From positions 1 to 53,470 of IMG/VR virus record IMGVR_UViG_3300023301_000001: a stretch of DNA of 53,470 bases; one strand, given 5' to 3'. A program made the position numbers and the translations under genes. The notes beneath the pieces were generated by a model, which worked only from the letters and a program-made list of their open reading frames with translations, did not search any database and was not told the origin of the DNA. Below are positions 30,900 through 39,484 of the stretch, one piece after another. The DNA comes from a virus. Every line of letters begins with the position of its first letter. The stretch's first letter is position 1.

Positions 30900-31380
30900 T
30901 GTGAGCCGACGGCGACCAGATCAGAGGCCGTTGACCAGGCGCGTGTCGACCAAGGTCCCGGACCGCTACCTGATGTTCATCGCTGGCGAGATCTCGGTGG
31001 AGGATCTGGACGATGAGGAGATCTTCAGAGGCCAACTCCGCAACAAGTCAGGATCATTCGCAGGCCGTCCACCAAATTACGTTCCGCGCGAGTTCGCCAT
31101 CGCAGTACAGCACGAGGCCGCGCGGCGCTTCATGGCCGAGATCGGCGGGCTGGTTCCCGAGAGCCTCGCCGCAGTGCAGCGCGTCCTGGAGAAGCGGCAC
31201 CCGCAGCCCGGCGACGGCGCGACGGTACAAGCCGCCTTCAAAGTCTTGGAGCGGTTCGCAGGGCGAGTTCCTGAGACGCTCCGGCTGGACACCGGGAAGG
31301 TCTCCAAGTGGGATGAGTCGGTGCAGCAGGTCATCCAAGAGGAGATCATCGACGCCGAGATTGTGGAGGAGGAACCATGA
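30892..31380 (+). CDS. Probable terminase small subunit, 162 aa
   Basis: Basic N-terminus (SRRRPDQRPLTRRVSTKVP), helical DNA-binding-like middle (EDLDDEEIFRGQLRNKSG), then a helix rich in Ala/Glu (REFAIAVQHEAARRFMAEIGGLVPES) and a charged C-terminus. Size and place upstream of the large subunit fit a small terminase. No specific family motif is evident, and three small genes intervene. ATG overlaps the end of the preceding gene. Confidence 0.55.
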   Translation: MGSVSRRRPDQRPLTRRVSTKVPDRYLMFIAGEISVEDLDDEEIFRGQLRNKSGSFAGRPPNYVPREFAIAVQHEAARRFMAEIGGLVPESLAAVQRVLEKRHPQPGDGATVQAAFKVLERFAGRVPETLRLDTGKVSKWDESVQQVIQEEIIDAEIVEEEP

Positions 31381-31601
31381 GCCAGATGCGCTTGTCGATC
31401 ACTACAGAGCCGAGCCCGGAGAAGAACACGCCGCCAGAGGTCCGGATCTCATTTGACCCACGGGAGGATGGCAATGTGGAGGTCGCTCTCCACTCGGTCG
31501 GCTTCACAGACAGCGGCGCGCTCTCCCGGGCGCTCCGAGCGGTCGCCGACGCAATCCCTGGCGAGGAGTCCGGGCGGCGCTTCCGACCGAGGCCGCTGTG
31601 A
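31377..31601 (+). CDS. Hypothetical protein, 74 aa
   Basis: ATGA overlap with the previous gene; GAGGAGGAACC ribosome site. Strand-helix protein (VRISFDPREDGNVEVALHSVGF, LSRALRAVADAIPG). No family recognised. GTGA overlap with the next gene. Confidence 0.6.
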   Translation: MSQMRLSITTEPSPEKNTPPEVRISFDPREDGNVEVALHSVGFTDSGALSRALRAVADAIPGEESGRRFRPRPL

Positions 31602-31882
31602 GCGAGCCCGAGGCCGACACGCTAGTGGCGATTGACGCCGCTATCAAGGCCCATGTCAAGGCCATGTTTGAACGGGATGACAGCATCGATGTCCTCTCTC
31701 TGGTGACCGGCTGGGCAGTTGCCTTTGAGGTCCAGTCTCTGGAGGCGGGCGTGGTGGTCTGGGGCAACGACTATGCGGTTGCTGAGACTACCTCGCTCAA
31801 CTCCTCGGTCGGGCTCGCGGTCTGGCTGGCTGATGAGTTGCGCGAGATCCGAGCCGACGCGAATGAGGAGGATGACGAATGA
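31598..31882 (+). CDS. Hypothetical protein, 94 aa, paralogue of 31879
   Basis: GTG start in a GTGA overlap. The C-terminal stretch VTGWAVAFEVQSLE... NDYAVAETTSLNSSVGLAVW parallels VLGWAVALEYSTIA... NIHIVAESQAFATSVGLFTM of the next gene, so the two are tandem duplicates of one unknown family. Helical and acidic. Confidence 0.62.
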   Translation: MSEPEADTLVAIDAAIKAHVKAMFERDDSIDVLSLVTGWAVAFEVQSLEAGVVVWGNDYAVAETTSLNSSVGLAVWLADELREIRADANEEDDE

Positions 31883-32325
31883 TGAACGTATCGGAGTTAC
31901 TGAAGGCGCACGAGATCCACGGCATCACCTGCTCTTGCGGATGGGAGGTCGTGGCCCTGGGGAAGTCCATCGCGAAGGAGTACCGCAAGCACCTGATGGA
32001 GGTCGCTGAGGAGAATGGCCAGGAGCCCGAGGCTGGCAAAGAAGCCGCACGCGCCGAGGTAGGCCGGGCCATCTCCGCATACGCCGCCATAGTGGTCCGG
32101 GAGCGCTCTGAGGACGCTCACGAGCACGACTGTGAGGAGCCGGAGTGCGAGGAGGGCGTGGACTATGGGCCGGATGCGTTCGTGCTTGGTTGGGCGGTCG
32201 CTCTGGAGTACAGCACCATCGCTCTGGAGAAGGCCACAAAGTCCGGGAACATCCACATCGTCGCCGAGTCACAGGCGTTTGCCACCTCGGTCGGGCTGTT
32301 CACGATGGCCGCTCGGGAGTTCTGA
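31879..32325 (+). CDS. Hypothetical protein, 148 aa, paralogue of 31598, with CxC motif
   Basis: ATGATG start overlapping the preceding stop. N-terminus HEIHGITCSCGWEVVALGK carries a possible zinc site (also seen at 28093). The middle has acidic HEHDCEEPECEEG. The C-terminal ~50 residues match the previous protein. Its TGA overlaps the terminase ATG by one base. Confidence 0.62.
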   Translation: MMNVSELLKAHEIHGITCSCGWEVVALGKSIAKEYRKHLMEVAEENGQEPEAGKEAARAEVGRAISAYAAIVVRERSEDAHEHDCEEPECEEGVDYGPDAFVLGWAVALEYSTIALEKATKSGNIHIVAESQAFATSVGLFTMAAREF

Positions 32326-33734
32326 TGGACGAGAGCCGAGTGCTGAAGGTCTCTCAGTCTGAGGCGTTTGAGATCGCACGATACACGCCGCACGAGATCC
32401 AGAGGCGAGCCCACGCCGCTCGCGCCACGTCCCGCTTCCGGGTGATGGACGCCGGTCGACGGTTCGGCAAGTCCGTAGTGGGTGGCCACGATCTCTATGC
32501 CGCTGCCTTTGATGCGTACGCTCGCCGGGCCGAATATGAGCCAAAGGGCAAGCGCGCGGAGTACTGGATCGTGGGACCGGAGTACACGGATGCAGAGAAG
32601 GAGTTCAGGGTGCTGTACAACGCGCTCCTCCGCTCCGGCGCAGAGTTTGACAAGCCCGGAACCTACTATGACGTGGGCGGCGGGAACATGCACATCTCGC
32701 TGTTCGGCGGGCGCTACCAAGTCCACGCCAAGTCCGCCAAGTACCCGGACACGCTGGTTGGAGAAGGGCTCCACGGAATCATCATCGCCGAGGCCGCCAA
32801 GATGAAGGCGAGCGTCTGGCCAAAGTACCTCCGGCCTATGCTTGCCGACTATCGCGGGTGGGCGCTGATGGCGTCGACCCCGGAAGGCCGCAACTGGTTC
32901 TATGACTCCTTCATGCGGGGCCAAGATCCCGAGCAGCCGAACTGGTGGAGCGTCCGGGCTCCGGCGTGGGCCAACCCTCACTTGTTCCCGCTAGGCCGGA
33001 TGGACCCCGAGATCCTCGACATGGAAGGCGACATGCCAGAGGAGAAGTTCAAGCAGGAGATCGGCGCGGAGTTCACCGAGTTTGTCGGGCGGGTGTTCAA
33101 GGACTTTGACGAGGAGACCCACGTTGGCAACTATCGCTACAACCCGCGCTGGCCTCTGGTGATCGCGACAGACTATGGATTCACCAACCCCAACGTCGCG
33201 CTATTCATGCAGTGGGACAACTGGGACAACGTCTGGATCTGCGCCGAGTATTACGCGCACAACCGGACCTCGCACGAGTTCGCTGAGGACATCCTCAAGG
33301 ACCCCATCCTGGCTCCGCTCGCCCGAGCCGCCACGCTCCTGTACCCAGACCCGGAGGACCCGGGAGCGACCGCGACCATCGCCAAGGCCTGGGGCGTAAC
33401 ACCGCGAGGCAACACCGGAGGGCTCCTCAAGGACCGTCTGGACCTAATCCGCCGATGGCTCCGACCGCAGCCCTTAGAATTGGAGGACGGGCACCCGGAG
33501 AAACTGCCCAAACTCCACGTCGACTTCTCCTGCCGGAACACCATCCGCGAGATGAGCGAGTACCGCTACCCGGAGACCCGGGATGAGGTCCGCAATCCCG
33601 TGGAGAATCCCGTCAAGAAGGATGACCACACGACAGAAGCGCTCACCCGCTTCTTTGGCGGCCATTACGGCAAGAAGGCCGGAGTGTCTGTGCCAGCCAA
33701 GGTATCATCCGCGCGCATCAGGCGGGCGCGGTAG
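32325..33734 (+). CDS. terL: Terminase large subunit
   Basis: 469 residues. ATPase domain: Walker A variant AGRRFGKS near 43-49, Walker B IIIAEAAKM near 152, and a coupling-type LMASTPEGRNWFY. Nuclease domain: VIATDYGFTNPNVALF near 281 (catalytic Asp), and the late acidic residue in KKDDHTTEALTRFF near 432. Typical phage TerL that drives DNA into the prohead and cuts it. ATG 32325 overlaps the previous TGA; a longer in-frame reading back to 32145 has no ribosome site and is not used. Confidence 0.93.
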   Translation: MDESRVLKVSQSEAFEIARYTPHEIQRRAHAARATSRFRVMDAGRRFGKSVVGGHDLYAAAFDAYARRAEYEPKGKRAEYWIVGPEYTDAEKEFRVLYNALLRSGAEFDKPGTYYDVGGGNMHISLFGGRYQVHAKSAKYPDTLVGEGLHGIIIAEAAKMKASVWPKYLRPMLADYRGWALMASTPEGRNWFYDSFMRGQDPEQPNWWSVRAPAWANPHLFPLGRMDPEILDMEGDMPEEKFKQEIGAEFTEFVGRVFKDFDEETHVGNYRYNPRWPLVIATDYGFTNPNVALFMQWDNWDNVWICAEYYAHNRTSHEFAEDILKDPILAPLARAATLLYPDPEDPGATATIAKAWGVTPRGNTGGLLKDRLDLIRRWLRPQPLELEDGHPEKLPKLHVDFSCRNTIREMSEYRYPETRDEVRNPVENPVKKDDHTTEALTRFFGGHYGKKAGVSVPAKVSSARIRRAR

Positions 33735-33760
33735 GATCGACACAGAACAGGAGGCTGATC

Positions 33761-33820
33761 ATGGGCGGCAAACCAAGTAAGGGAACCAAGCGCGATAAGC
33801 GACTCAAGGAGAACAAGTAA
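33761..33820 (+). CDS. 19-aa basic microprotein between terL and portal
   Basis: ATG with a perfect CAGGAGG ribosome site. The complete product is MGGKPSKGTKRDKRLKENK. Its TAA overlaps the portal ATG by one base, so it couples portal translation. Short K-P-x-x-G-T-x-x-D-x-R-L-x-x-N-K peptides occur at the same place in other actinophages as far as I recall, which suggests a conserved gene rather than a leader. TAGGAT at 33732-33737 may be a -10 box for this unit. Confidence 0.65.
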   Translation: MGGKPSKGTKRDKRLKENK

Positions 33821-35391
33821 TGGCAACAGCGACCTTCAAGAGCCCATACTCATCGGCGCTCCCGTTTGTCTCTCAGGCGAGTATCGCGACGTGGTTGCCC
33901 GAGTATGACGCATACCGGACCGCTGCATATGGGCTGTATGATGACTTCTACTTCAACAGCCTGGACTCCTCCTCCACGCTCATCCGAGGCACCGATGACA
34001 AGCCGGTACTTGTGCCGACCGCCAAGCGGCTCATCAAGACGCTCTCGCGGTACATCGGGCGCAACTGGGGCTTCTCCATTCGACAGGCGCCAAACGTCGG
34101 CGCGGAGGTCGCTCCGACCTTGGATGACGCGACCCGGGAGGAACTCGCTGGCATCCTCTCGGCGCTCTGGGTCCGGGAGAACTTGGAGCAGAAGTTCACA
34201 ACCGGGAAGCGCTCCATGCTCCGGCGAGGCGACTGGATCTGGTACGTGCACGCCGACCCGCTCAAGCCTCCCGGCTCCCGGATCTCCATCGACGTCATCG
34301 ACCCGTCGACCTTCTTTGTGATCCTCTCGGAGGAGGACCCCACCAACGTCACCGGCGTACAGATCGTGGAGCAGTTCACGCTTGATGACGGCGAGACCGT
34401 CGTGGCCAAGGTCCAGCGCTGGCTCAAGACCTCGCACCCGGAGCACCCGGCCTACACCGAGGAGGGCGAGCCCGCATCCCGGGACATCGCCTATGACGTT
34501 CTGGCGTGGGAGCCTGAGGCGTGGTATGCTCCGGAGGATCGGAAGGCTGTGAGCGTCCCTTGGCAGGCCGCTCTGGAGGTCATCCCGGGCATCACCGCGC
34601 TCCCTCTGTACCACATCAAGAATGACCCCGCCGAGGGCGACCCGTATGGCCACTCGGAACTCTCCGGAGCCGAAAGCATTCTGGCGGCGATCAACCAAGG
34701 GATCTCTGACGAGGATCTCGCGCTGGCCATCTCCGGGCTCGGCATGTTCTGGACCGACTCCGGAGCGCCGGTGGACGCGGAAGGCAACGCGACCGACTGG
34801 GTGCTAGGCCCTCAGCGCGTCATCGAAATCGGCAACGGGAACAAGTTTGCGAGAGTCGACGGCATCACCTCGGTCAAGCCCTCTCAAGAGCACGTTGCCT
34901 ATCTGGAGGGCTCCGCGTTCGGAACGTCCGGCGTGAATGACGTCGCGCTCGGCAAGACCTCGGGTAACACCAAGTCCGGCATCGCGCTCGCCATCGAAAT
35001 GCAGCCGTTGTTCGACTACGCGGATGAGAAGGATGCCGTGATCAACGGCGTTCTGTCGCAGATGTTCCACGACCTCGTGACGATGTGGCTCCCGACCTAT
35101 GAGGGCGGCGAATGGCCAGGCGCGGCGGTGCTCTCGGTCTCGGAGTCCGGCGACCGGCTCCCATTTGACCGCGAGGCCCGATTCAAGGAACTGACCGAAG
35201 GCTACTTGTCTGGCATTCTGCCTCTCGGTTACGTGCTCCGGAAACTCCGCGAGGAGTTCGGCTATGACTTCACCGAGGATGAGGTCAAGGCCGCGCTTGC
35301 CGCCAAGGCGAATACCGACGCCACGAGTGCCGACCCCTACGCCGACCGCGTGACCCAGGAGAGCGCGGATGGCGACGCCCAAACCACCTAG
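33820..35391 (+). CDS. Portal protein
   Basis: 523 residues directly after terL. Portal-type pieces: PTAKRLIKTLSRYIGRNW near 60, a long central region with GDPYGHSELSGAESILAAINQGISDEDLA and SGIALAIEMQPLFDYADEKDAVINGVL, and a helical C-terminus. Length and order match SPP1-gp6-type portals. It would form the dodecameric packaging vertex that TerL docks on. The next gene starts 23 bases before its stop. Confidence 0.9.
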   Translation: MATATFKSPYSSALPFVSQASIATWLPEYDAYRTAAYGLYDDFYFNSLDSSSTLIRGTDDKPVLVPTAKRLIKTLSRYIGRNWGFSIRQAPNVGAEVAPTLDDATREELAGILSALWVRENLEQKFTTGKRSMLRRGDWIWYVHADPLKPPGSRISIDVIDPSTFFVILSEEDPTNVTGVQIVEQFTLDDGETVVAKVQRWLKTSHPEHPAYTEEGEPASRDIAYDVLAWEPEAWYAPEDRKAVSVPWQAALEVIPGITALPLYHIKNDPAEGDPYGHSELSGAESILAAINQGISDEDLALAISGLGMFWTDSGAPVDAEGNATDWVLGPQRVIEIGNGNKFARVDGITSVKPSQEHVAYLEGSAFGTSGVNDVALGKTSGNTKSGIALAIEMQPLFDYADEKDAVINGVLSQMFHDLVTMWLPTYEGGEWPGAAVLSVSESGDRLPFDREARFKELTEGYLSGILPLGYVLRKLREEFGYDFTEDEVKAALAAKANTDATSADPYADRVTQESADGDAQTT

Positions 35392-36244
35392 CAGTGCGAA
35401 CTATCCGCTGACCCAGTACCTCAAGGTGGAGCAGAAGTTCATGCCGGAGGTCAACGCCGCTCTCCAGACCTCCCGGGCTCAAATCGCAGATCGGCTCTCC
35501 TCCTCCACGCGTCCGCTCTCGGATCTCTCGCGGGCTCGCCTCCAGGCTGAACTTGAGGCAGTCAAGGCGCTCTCCAATTCCGCGTTTGACACAATCGGAA
35601 GCGTCGTGACTCGCGGGCAAGGAGCGGCGATGAGCGCGGCGTATGACACCATCCACGACTATGCCAGGCCGCTCCTCTCCACGACGATGTCGGCAGAGGT
35701 CATGGAGGCATTCTTCCAAGGAGAGAGCCGACGGGCGGCGGCGGGAATCCGGACCTACATGGACCGGCTCGGCGGCTCATACGTCCCGCTGTCAGATTCG
35801 GTCTACAACTCCAAGGCGTGGGTCAACAATCAAATCAACAAACGGGTCGATGTTGCGCTAGTTCGCGGGCTCTCCGCTCGGGAGTTCGCGGGCTCGGTGG
35901 TGGATCTTGTCAACCCAAACACGCCGGGCGGCGCAAGGTACGCCGCAAACCGGCTCGCCCGCACCGAGATCAACAATGCGTTCCACGTCGGCTCGGTCCG
36001 GGCGATGAATGAGAGCGGCGTTGTTGAATTGGTCGATTGGAAACTCTCCGGGAGCCACCCAAAGCCAGACCAGTGCAATGAGTATGCCGGTGACGGGCCG
36101 TATGAGGTGAACCGCGTCCCGAGTAAGCCGCACCCGCAGTGCTTCTGCTTCATCGTGCCGAACCTCCCGAGCCCGGAGGAGTTCCGGGCCAATCTCCTCT
36201 CGGGACGCTATGATGACACCTCGTGGGCAAATCTCGCTATATAG
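35369..36244 (+). CDS. MuF-like head morphogenesis / minor capsid protein
   Basis: 291 residues. The C-terminal domain has the MuF signature: RLARTEINNAFHVGSVRAMN near 190, then WKLSGSHPKPDQCNEY and PHPQCFCFIVP near 260, with its Cys/His residues. The N-terminal ~180 residues are helical. MuF-like proteins bind the portal and prohead. Start ATG 35369 overlaps the portal end. Confidence 0.88.
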   Translation: MATPKPPSSANYPLTQYLKVEQKFMPEVNAALQTSRAQIADRLSSSTRPLSDLSRARLQAELEAVKALSNSAFDTIGSVVTRGQGAAMSAAYDTIHDYARPLLSTTMSAEVMEAFFQGESRRAAAGIRTYMDRLGGSYVPLSDSVYNSKAWVNNQINKRVDVALVRGLSAREFAGSVVDLVNPNTPGGARYAANRLARTEINNAFHVGSVRAMNESGVVELVDWKLSGSHPKPDQCNEYAGDGPYEVNRVPSKPHPQCFCFIVPNLPSPEEFRANLLSGRYDDTSWANLAI

Positions 36245-36344
36245 CGTTTGTCAATATTTCCCGGCATTTGGTCCGGGCGAGGTTCCATTGCGCGGCTTTG
36301 ATTTCAGGTACGCTCGGAAGCGATATGACCCAAGGAGGGTAACT

Positions 36345-37061
36345 ATGAACAAGAGCAATGAGGACGCGATGTCCGACCTGCTTGACCGTGATGTGAGCGC
36401 GATGCTGCTGATCGGATCTGAAGGCGATGAGGACGAATCCGCGACGGATGAGGACTCGGATGACCTCCAGGATGACGGCGACGGCGACCCCAAGGGCGAT
36501 AAATCCAAGGACGGCGACGGCACCGAGGATGATGGCCAGGAAGATGATGCCGCGACGGCAAAGTTGAAGCGGACCATTACCAATTTGGAAGAGGAGCGCG
36601 GCAGGAACGCTGACAAGCGTGTTGCTGCGGAGAAGCGGGCGGAGAAGGCTGAAGGTGAATTGGCGGCGCTCAAAGCGAGCGGTGCCGGCGAGCCCGAAGC
36701 CAAGCAAGCCCTTGCGACTCTCACGGAAGAAGCGAACGGGCTGCGCGACCGAGTGCACGACATGGCTCTGGAAAACGCATTCCTGAAGGACAACGGACAC
36801 GAGTGGCAGGACGCCAGCGCGGCGCTCCGGCTCGCCGATCTCAAAGGTGTAGAGATCGATGAGGATGGAAGCGTTCACGGCCTGGATCTTGCCCTTGAGA
36901 AGTTGGCCAAGGCTTCCCCATGGCTCCTGCGTGAGGCCAAGACCAAGACCGCGCCGAAGAAGTCCGGGAGCCCGAGCGGCTCCAAGACCAATCAGCAAAA
37001 GTCGGGCGATGCCGAGCGCAAGCGCAAGTACACATCCAAGTACCCGGGGCTGCGGCGCTAG
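36345..37061 (+). CDS. Scaffolding protein
   Basis: 238 residues with the usual scaffold composition: an acidic disordered N-terminal part (GDEDESATDEDSDDLQ...), a central coiled coil (ITNLEEERGRNADKRVAAEKR... and LEEANGLRDRV-like), and a basic C-terminus (KRKYTSKYPGLRR) that would contact the capsid. Strong AAGGAGGG ribosome site. The 100 bases before it have no gene; TACGCT at 36309 is a weak -10-like word, so a capsid-unit promoter there is possible. Confidence 0.85.
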   Translation: MNKSNEDAMSDLLDRDVSAMLLIGSEGDEDESATDEDSDDLQDDGDGDPKGDKSKDGDGTEDDGQEDDAATAKLKRTITNLEEERGRNADKRVAAEKRAEKAEGELAALKASGAGEPEAKQALATLTEEANGLRDRVHDMALENAFLKDNGHEWQDASAALRLADLKGVEIDEDGSVHGLDLALEKLAKASPWLLREAKTKTAPKKSGSPSGSKTNQQKSGDAERKRKYTSKYPGLRR

Positions 37062-37097
37062 TCGCTCCCCAATACATCACGGAAGGCAGGAGCAATA

Positions 37098-37463
37098 ATG
37101 GCTCGTGTGGACAAGACGGATAGCGCCATCGGCGTCACCCGCGCAATCCTCAGCGCCGATATCGCACCCGCCGACTATGGCATTCCTGTAGGCGTTTCAC
37201 TCAACGCCTCGGGCCTTGTCGTGGTTGGCGGAGGCGGTCAGACGGCCATCATCGGGATCTTGGTCCCGAACAAGTACGCGGCCACCCAGGGAGATCCCGT
37301 TGACATCATTCGCCACGGCGAGTTGGTCGACGTTGTCGGGCTCTCGGCTGGTACGGACATCTACGTTGACGCGACCACGGGCGCTCTCACGGAAGTGGCC
37401 ACGGCTAACGTCGCGACCGGCTTCACCGTTGAGGCCGACCGACTCGTGCTGACCGGATTCTAG
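37098..37463 (+). CDS. Capsid decoration protein candidate, 121 aa
   Basis: Small beta-rich protein between scaffold and capsid genes (GIPVGVSLNASGLVVVGGGG, QGDPVDIIRHGELVDVVGLSAG, YVDATTGALTEVA). This is the pattern of DUF2190-like or gpD-like trimeric head decoration proteins. Good ribosome site (GGCAGGAGCAATA). Capsid gene follows after 12 bases. Confidence 0.75.
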   Translation: MARVDKTDSAIGVTRAILSADIAPADYGIPVGVSLNASGLVVVGGGGQTAIIGILVPNKYAATQGDPVDIIRHGELVDVVGLSAGTDIYVDATTGALTEVATANVATGFTVEADRLVLTGF

Positions 37464-37475
37464 GAGGAACCGGAA

Positions 37476-38630
37476 ATGAGCAACCTCATCACCCTTCCGG
37501 GCGGCATGATCCTCCCGAACCTTCACGGATCTGAGGGCGGCTTTAACCAGCAGTCTGACGTGCTCGTGAACCAGACCCTTGATGGGGTCGACTACAACGC
37601 GATGTGGGCCGAGTTCCAGGACACCATCGCCATCGGCAACGCGGAGCGAACGGCCATCGTGTCATTCCTCTCCTTTGGCGTGACCAAGAACATCGAACAG
37701 GTCACCCAACTCTCCGGCGCGGCGTTTGAGCGTGCCTCTGAGTACGGCGAGCCGCGCGGCATCCGTCAGACCCCGAGTTCCTTCAACATGGGGTATGACT
37801 TCCAGTGGTATGACCTGGCCATCCGCTACACGTGGCGGTTCCTCGCTGAGGCAGAATCTGCTCAGGTTGAGGCGCTTCACGCGGCGGCTCTGGAGGCCGA
37901 CAACCAACTGCTGTTTAAGTTGGTCATGAAGTCCCTGTTCAACCCGGTCAACCGCACCGCCGAGATCTCCGGCCAGGACGTGAACGTGTACGCCTTGTAC
38001 AACAATGACGGAACTGTTCCGCCTGCGTTCAAGTCGAACACGTTTGACGGTACTCACTCGCACTACCTCGCGAGCGGAGCCGCCACGGTCGACTCGGGCG
38101 ACCTGGACGCCATGATGGAGCACCTCCGCCACCACGGTTACTCCAAGGTCAACGGGCTGCAGCAGGTGATCGCCATGAACTCCTCGGAGGGCTCGGTGGT
38201 CACAGGGTTCCGGATCGCGAATGCGGACAAGTTTGACTTCATCCCCTCGCAGGCGAATGCCACGGCTCTGATTTTGGAGCCTGGCCAGTCTGTGTCCGGT
38301 GGTCAGCCCGCTTCCATGTACAAGGGTCTCAACGTCATCGGCTCCTACGGTGAAGCCCTCATCGTGGAAGATGACTTGTTCCCGGTCGGCTACATGACCG
38401 CGATTGCTACCGGAGGCCGCGACAACCTCGCCAACCCGGTCGGCATCCGCGAGCACGCGAACACCTCTTTGCGAGGCTTGCGCCTCGTGAAGGGTGCTGA
38501 CAACGATTACCCTCTGGTGGATTCCTTCTACCAGCGCGGTGCCGGCACGGGTATCCGTCACCGTGGTGGCTCGGTCGTCATGCAAATCACGGTGGGCGCT
38601 TACGCCGCGCCGACCCTGTACGACATCTAA
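37476..38630 (+). CDS. Major capsid protein (HK97-fold expected)
   Basis: 384 residues, very strong ribosome site (TAGGAGGAACCGGAA), strongly biased codons. Sequence NAMWAEFQDTIAIGNAERTAIVSFLSFGVTK... and a C-terminal GVRQRG-like NPVGIREHANTSLRGLRLVKG fit actinophage capsid proteins. Position after scaffold and decoration genes, and the following strong hairpin, agree. No separate protease gene is evident, apart from the JAMM-like candidate at 30249. Confidence 0.88.
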   Translation: MSNLITLPGGMILPNLHGSEGGFNQQSDVLVNQTLDGVDYNAMWAEFQDTIAIGNAERTAIVSFLSFGVTKNIEQVTQLSGAAFERASEYGEPRGIRQTPSSFNMGYDFQWYDLAIRYTWRFLAEAESAQVEALHAAALEADNQLLFKLVMKSLFNPVNRTAEISGQDVNVYALYNNDGTVPPAFKSNTFDGTHSHYLASGAATVDSGDLDAMMEHLRHHGYSKVNGLQQVIAMNSSEGSVVTGFRIANADKFDFIPSQANATALILEPGQSVSGGQPASMYKGLNVIGSYGEALIVEDDLFPVGYMTAIATGGRDNLANPVGIREHANTSLRGLRLVKGADNDYPLVDSFYQRGAGTGIRHRGGSVVMQITVGAYAAPTLYDI

Positions 38631-38636
38631 CAAGCC

Positions 38637-38684
38637 GGACCGGAGCGGGCGGGCAATGCCTCTCCTTGGCGCTCGCTCCGGTCC
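38637..38684 (+). terminator. Strong hairpin after the capsid gene
   Basis: GGACCGGAGCG (38637-38647) pairs perfectly with CGCTCCGGTCC (38674-38684), 11 bp, 26-base loop. No T-run. Such a hairpin can partly stop transcription or protect the 3' end of the capsid mRNA, lowering the output of downstream connector genes relative to capsid. Confidence 0.6.
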
Positions 38685-38704
38685 TCCCACCAAGGAGTAG
38701 GAAC

Positions 38705-39103
38705 ATGTCAAGAGAAATTGATTTCACCAGTCCGCTCAGCCCCTCTGATGCGCGTTACGCGGCGAGCCGCCCCTGGCTCGTGGACCGCTACCAGCGCGCG
38801 ACCGGCGAGACCGTCACCTATGAGGCCGAGGACGGCTCTGAGATGGCTTCTCCTGTGCCGGAGACCCCTGAGGGCTCCTCGCCTACCGGGAATGCCACTC
38901 CGAGTGGCGAGAGCACACAGGACGGGCCGGAGGATGAGACCTATGAGGACTGGAATGTTGCCGGACTCAAGGCCGAGATCCGAGCCCGCAACGAGCAGAT
39001 GGACGAGGATGACCAGATTGAGCCCGCTTCCGAGCGGAAGGTCGACCTCATCGCCGCCTTGGAGGCGGATGACGCCACCGCCGAGGATGACACAGACGCC
39101 TAG
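38705..39103 (+). CDS. Head-region protein with SAP/HeH-like C-terminus, 132 aa
   Basis: N-terminus SPLSPSDARYAASRPWLVDRYQ, a disordered Thr/Pro/Ser/Glu middle, and a C-terminal DWNVAGLKAEIRARNEQMD... SERKVDLIAALEAD, matching the helix-extended-helix (SAP/HeH) pattern. Similar small proteins follow capsid genes in actinophages. Could be a head-tail or DNA-contacting minor head protein. AAGGAGTAGGAAC ribosome site. Confidence 0.65.
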   Translation: MSREIDFTSPLSPSDARYAASRPWLVDRYQRATGETVTYEAEDGSEMASPVPETPEGSSPTGNATPSGESTQDGPEDETYEDWNVAGLKAEIRARNEQMDEDDQIEPASERKVDLIAALEADDATAEDDTDA

Positions 39104-39108
39104 CACCT

Positions 39109-39146
39109 CCCGGCCCGAGCCTCTGCTGAGGCGGGCTCGGTCCGGG
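39109..39146 (+). terminator. GC hairpin before the connector genes
   Basis: CCCGG-C-CCGAGCC (39109-39121) pairs with GGCTCGG-T-CCGGG (39134-39146): 12 pairs with one mismatch, 12-base loop. Same unterminated-hairpin type as at 38637. Confidence 0.5.
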
Positions 39147-39171
39147 AACCGCTGGCAGAAGGAAGGATGAA

Positions 39172-39483
39172 ATGGCGACTGCAGCAGAGATCCTTGCCCT
39201 GAGGCGCTACATCAACCAAGAGACCAACACCGAGCCTTGGACTGATGAGACTCTCGGCGCCATGGTTGACGCCTCCGGCTCCTCCCGGCTCGCCGCCTCT
39301 CAATGGTGGGAAGGCGAGGCCGCAAAGGTCGCTCACCTCGTGGATATCTCGGAGGGCGGCTCCTCGCGGAAGATGTCCGAGGTCCACACCAACTACCTCG
39401 CACAGGCGGCGCGCTATGCAGGACCGGCTGGCGGCGAGATCCAGACCGCCGCAAGTCGCACGAGGCTCGCCACCCGGTACTGA
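39172..39483 (+). CDS. Head-tail connector (adaptor) protein, 103 aa
   Basis: Helical, MATAAEILALRRYINQETNTEPWTDETLGAMVD... WEGEAAKVAHLVD, typical of the gp6-like adaptor that follows capsid genes. Assignment rests on order and helical pattern. AAGGAAGGATGAA ribosome site. Confidence 0.65.
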   Translation: MATAAEILALRRYINQETNTEPWTDETLGAMVDASGSSRLAASQWWEGEAAKVAHLVDISEGGSSRKMSEVHTNYLAQAARYAGPAGGEIQTAASRTRLATRY

Positions 39484-39484
39484 A

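Noticed and set aside
32145-32324. 60-residue N-terminal extension of TerL
   Set aside because: It overlaps the end of the 31879 gene out of frame and has Arg/His-rich shadow composition; ATG 32325 is coupled to the previous stop.
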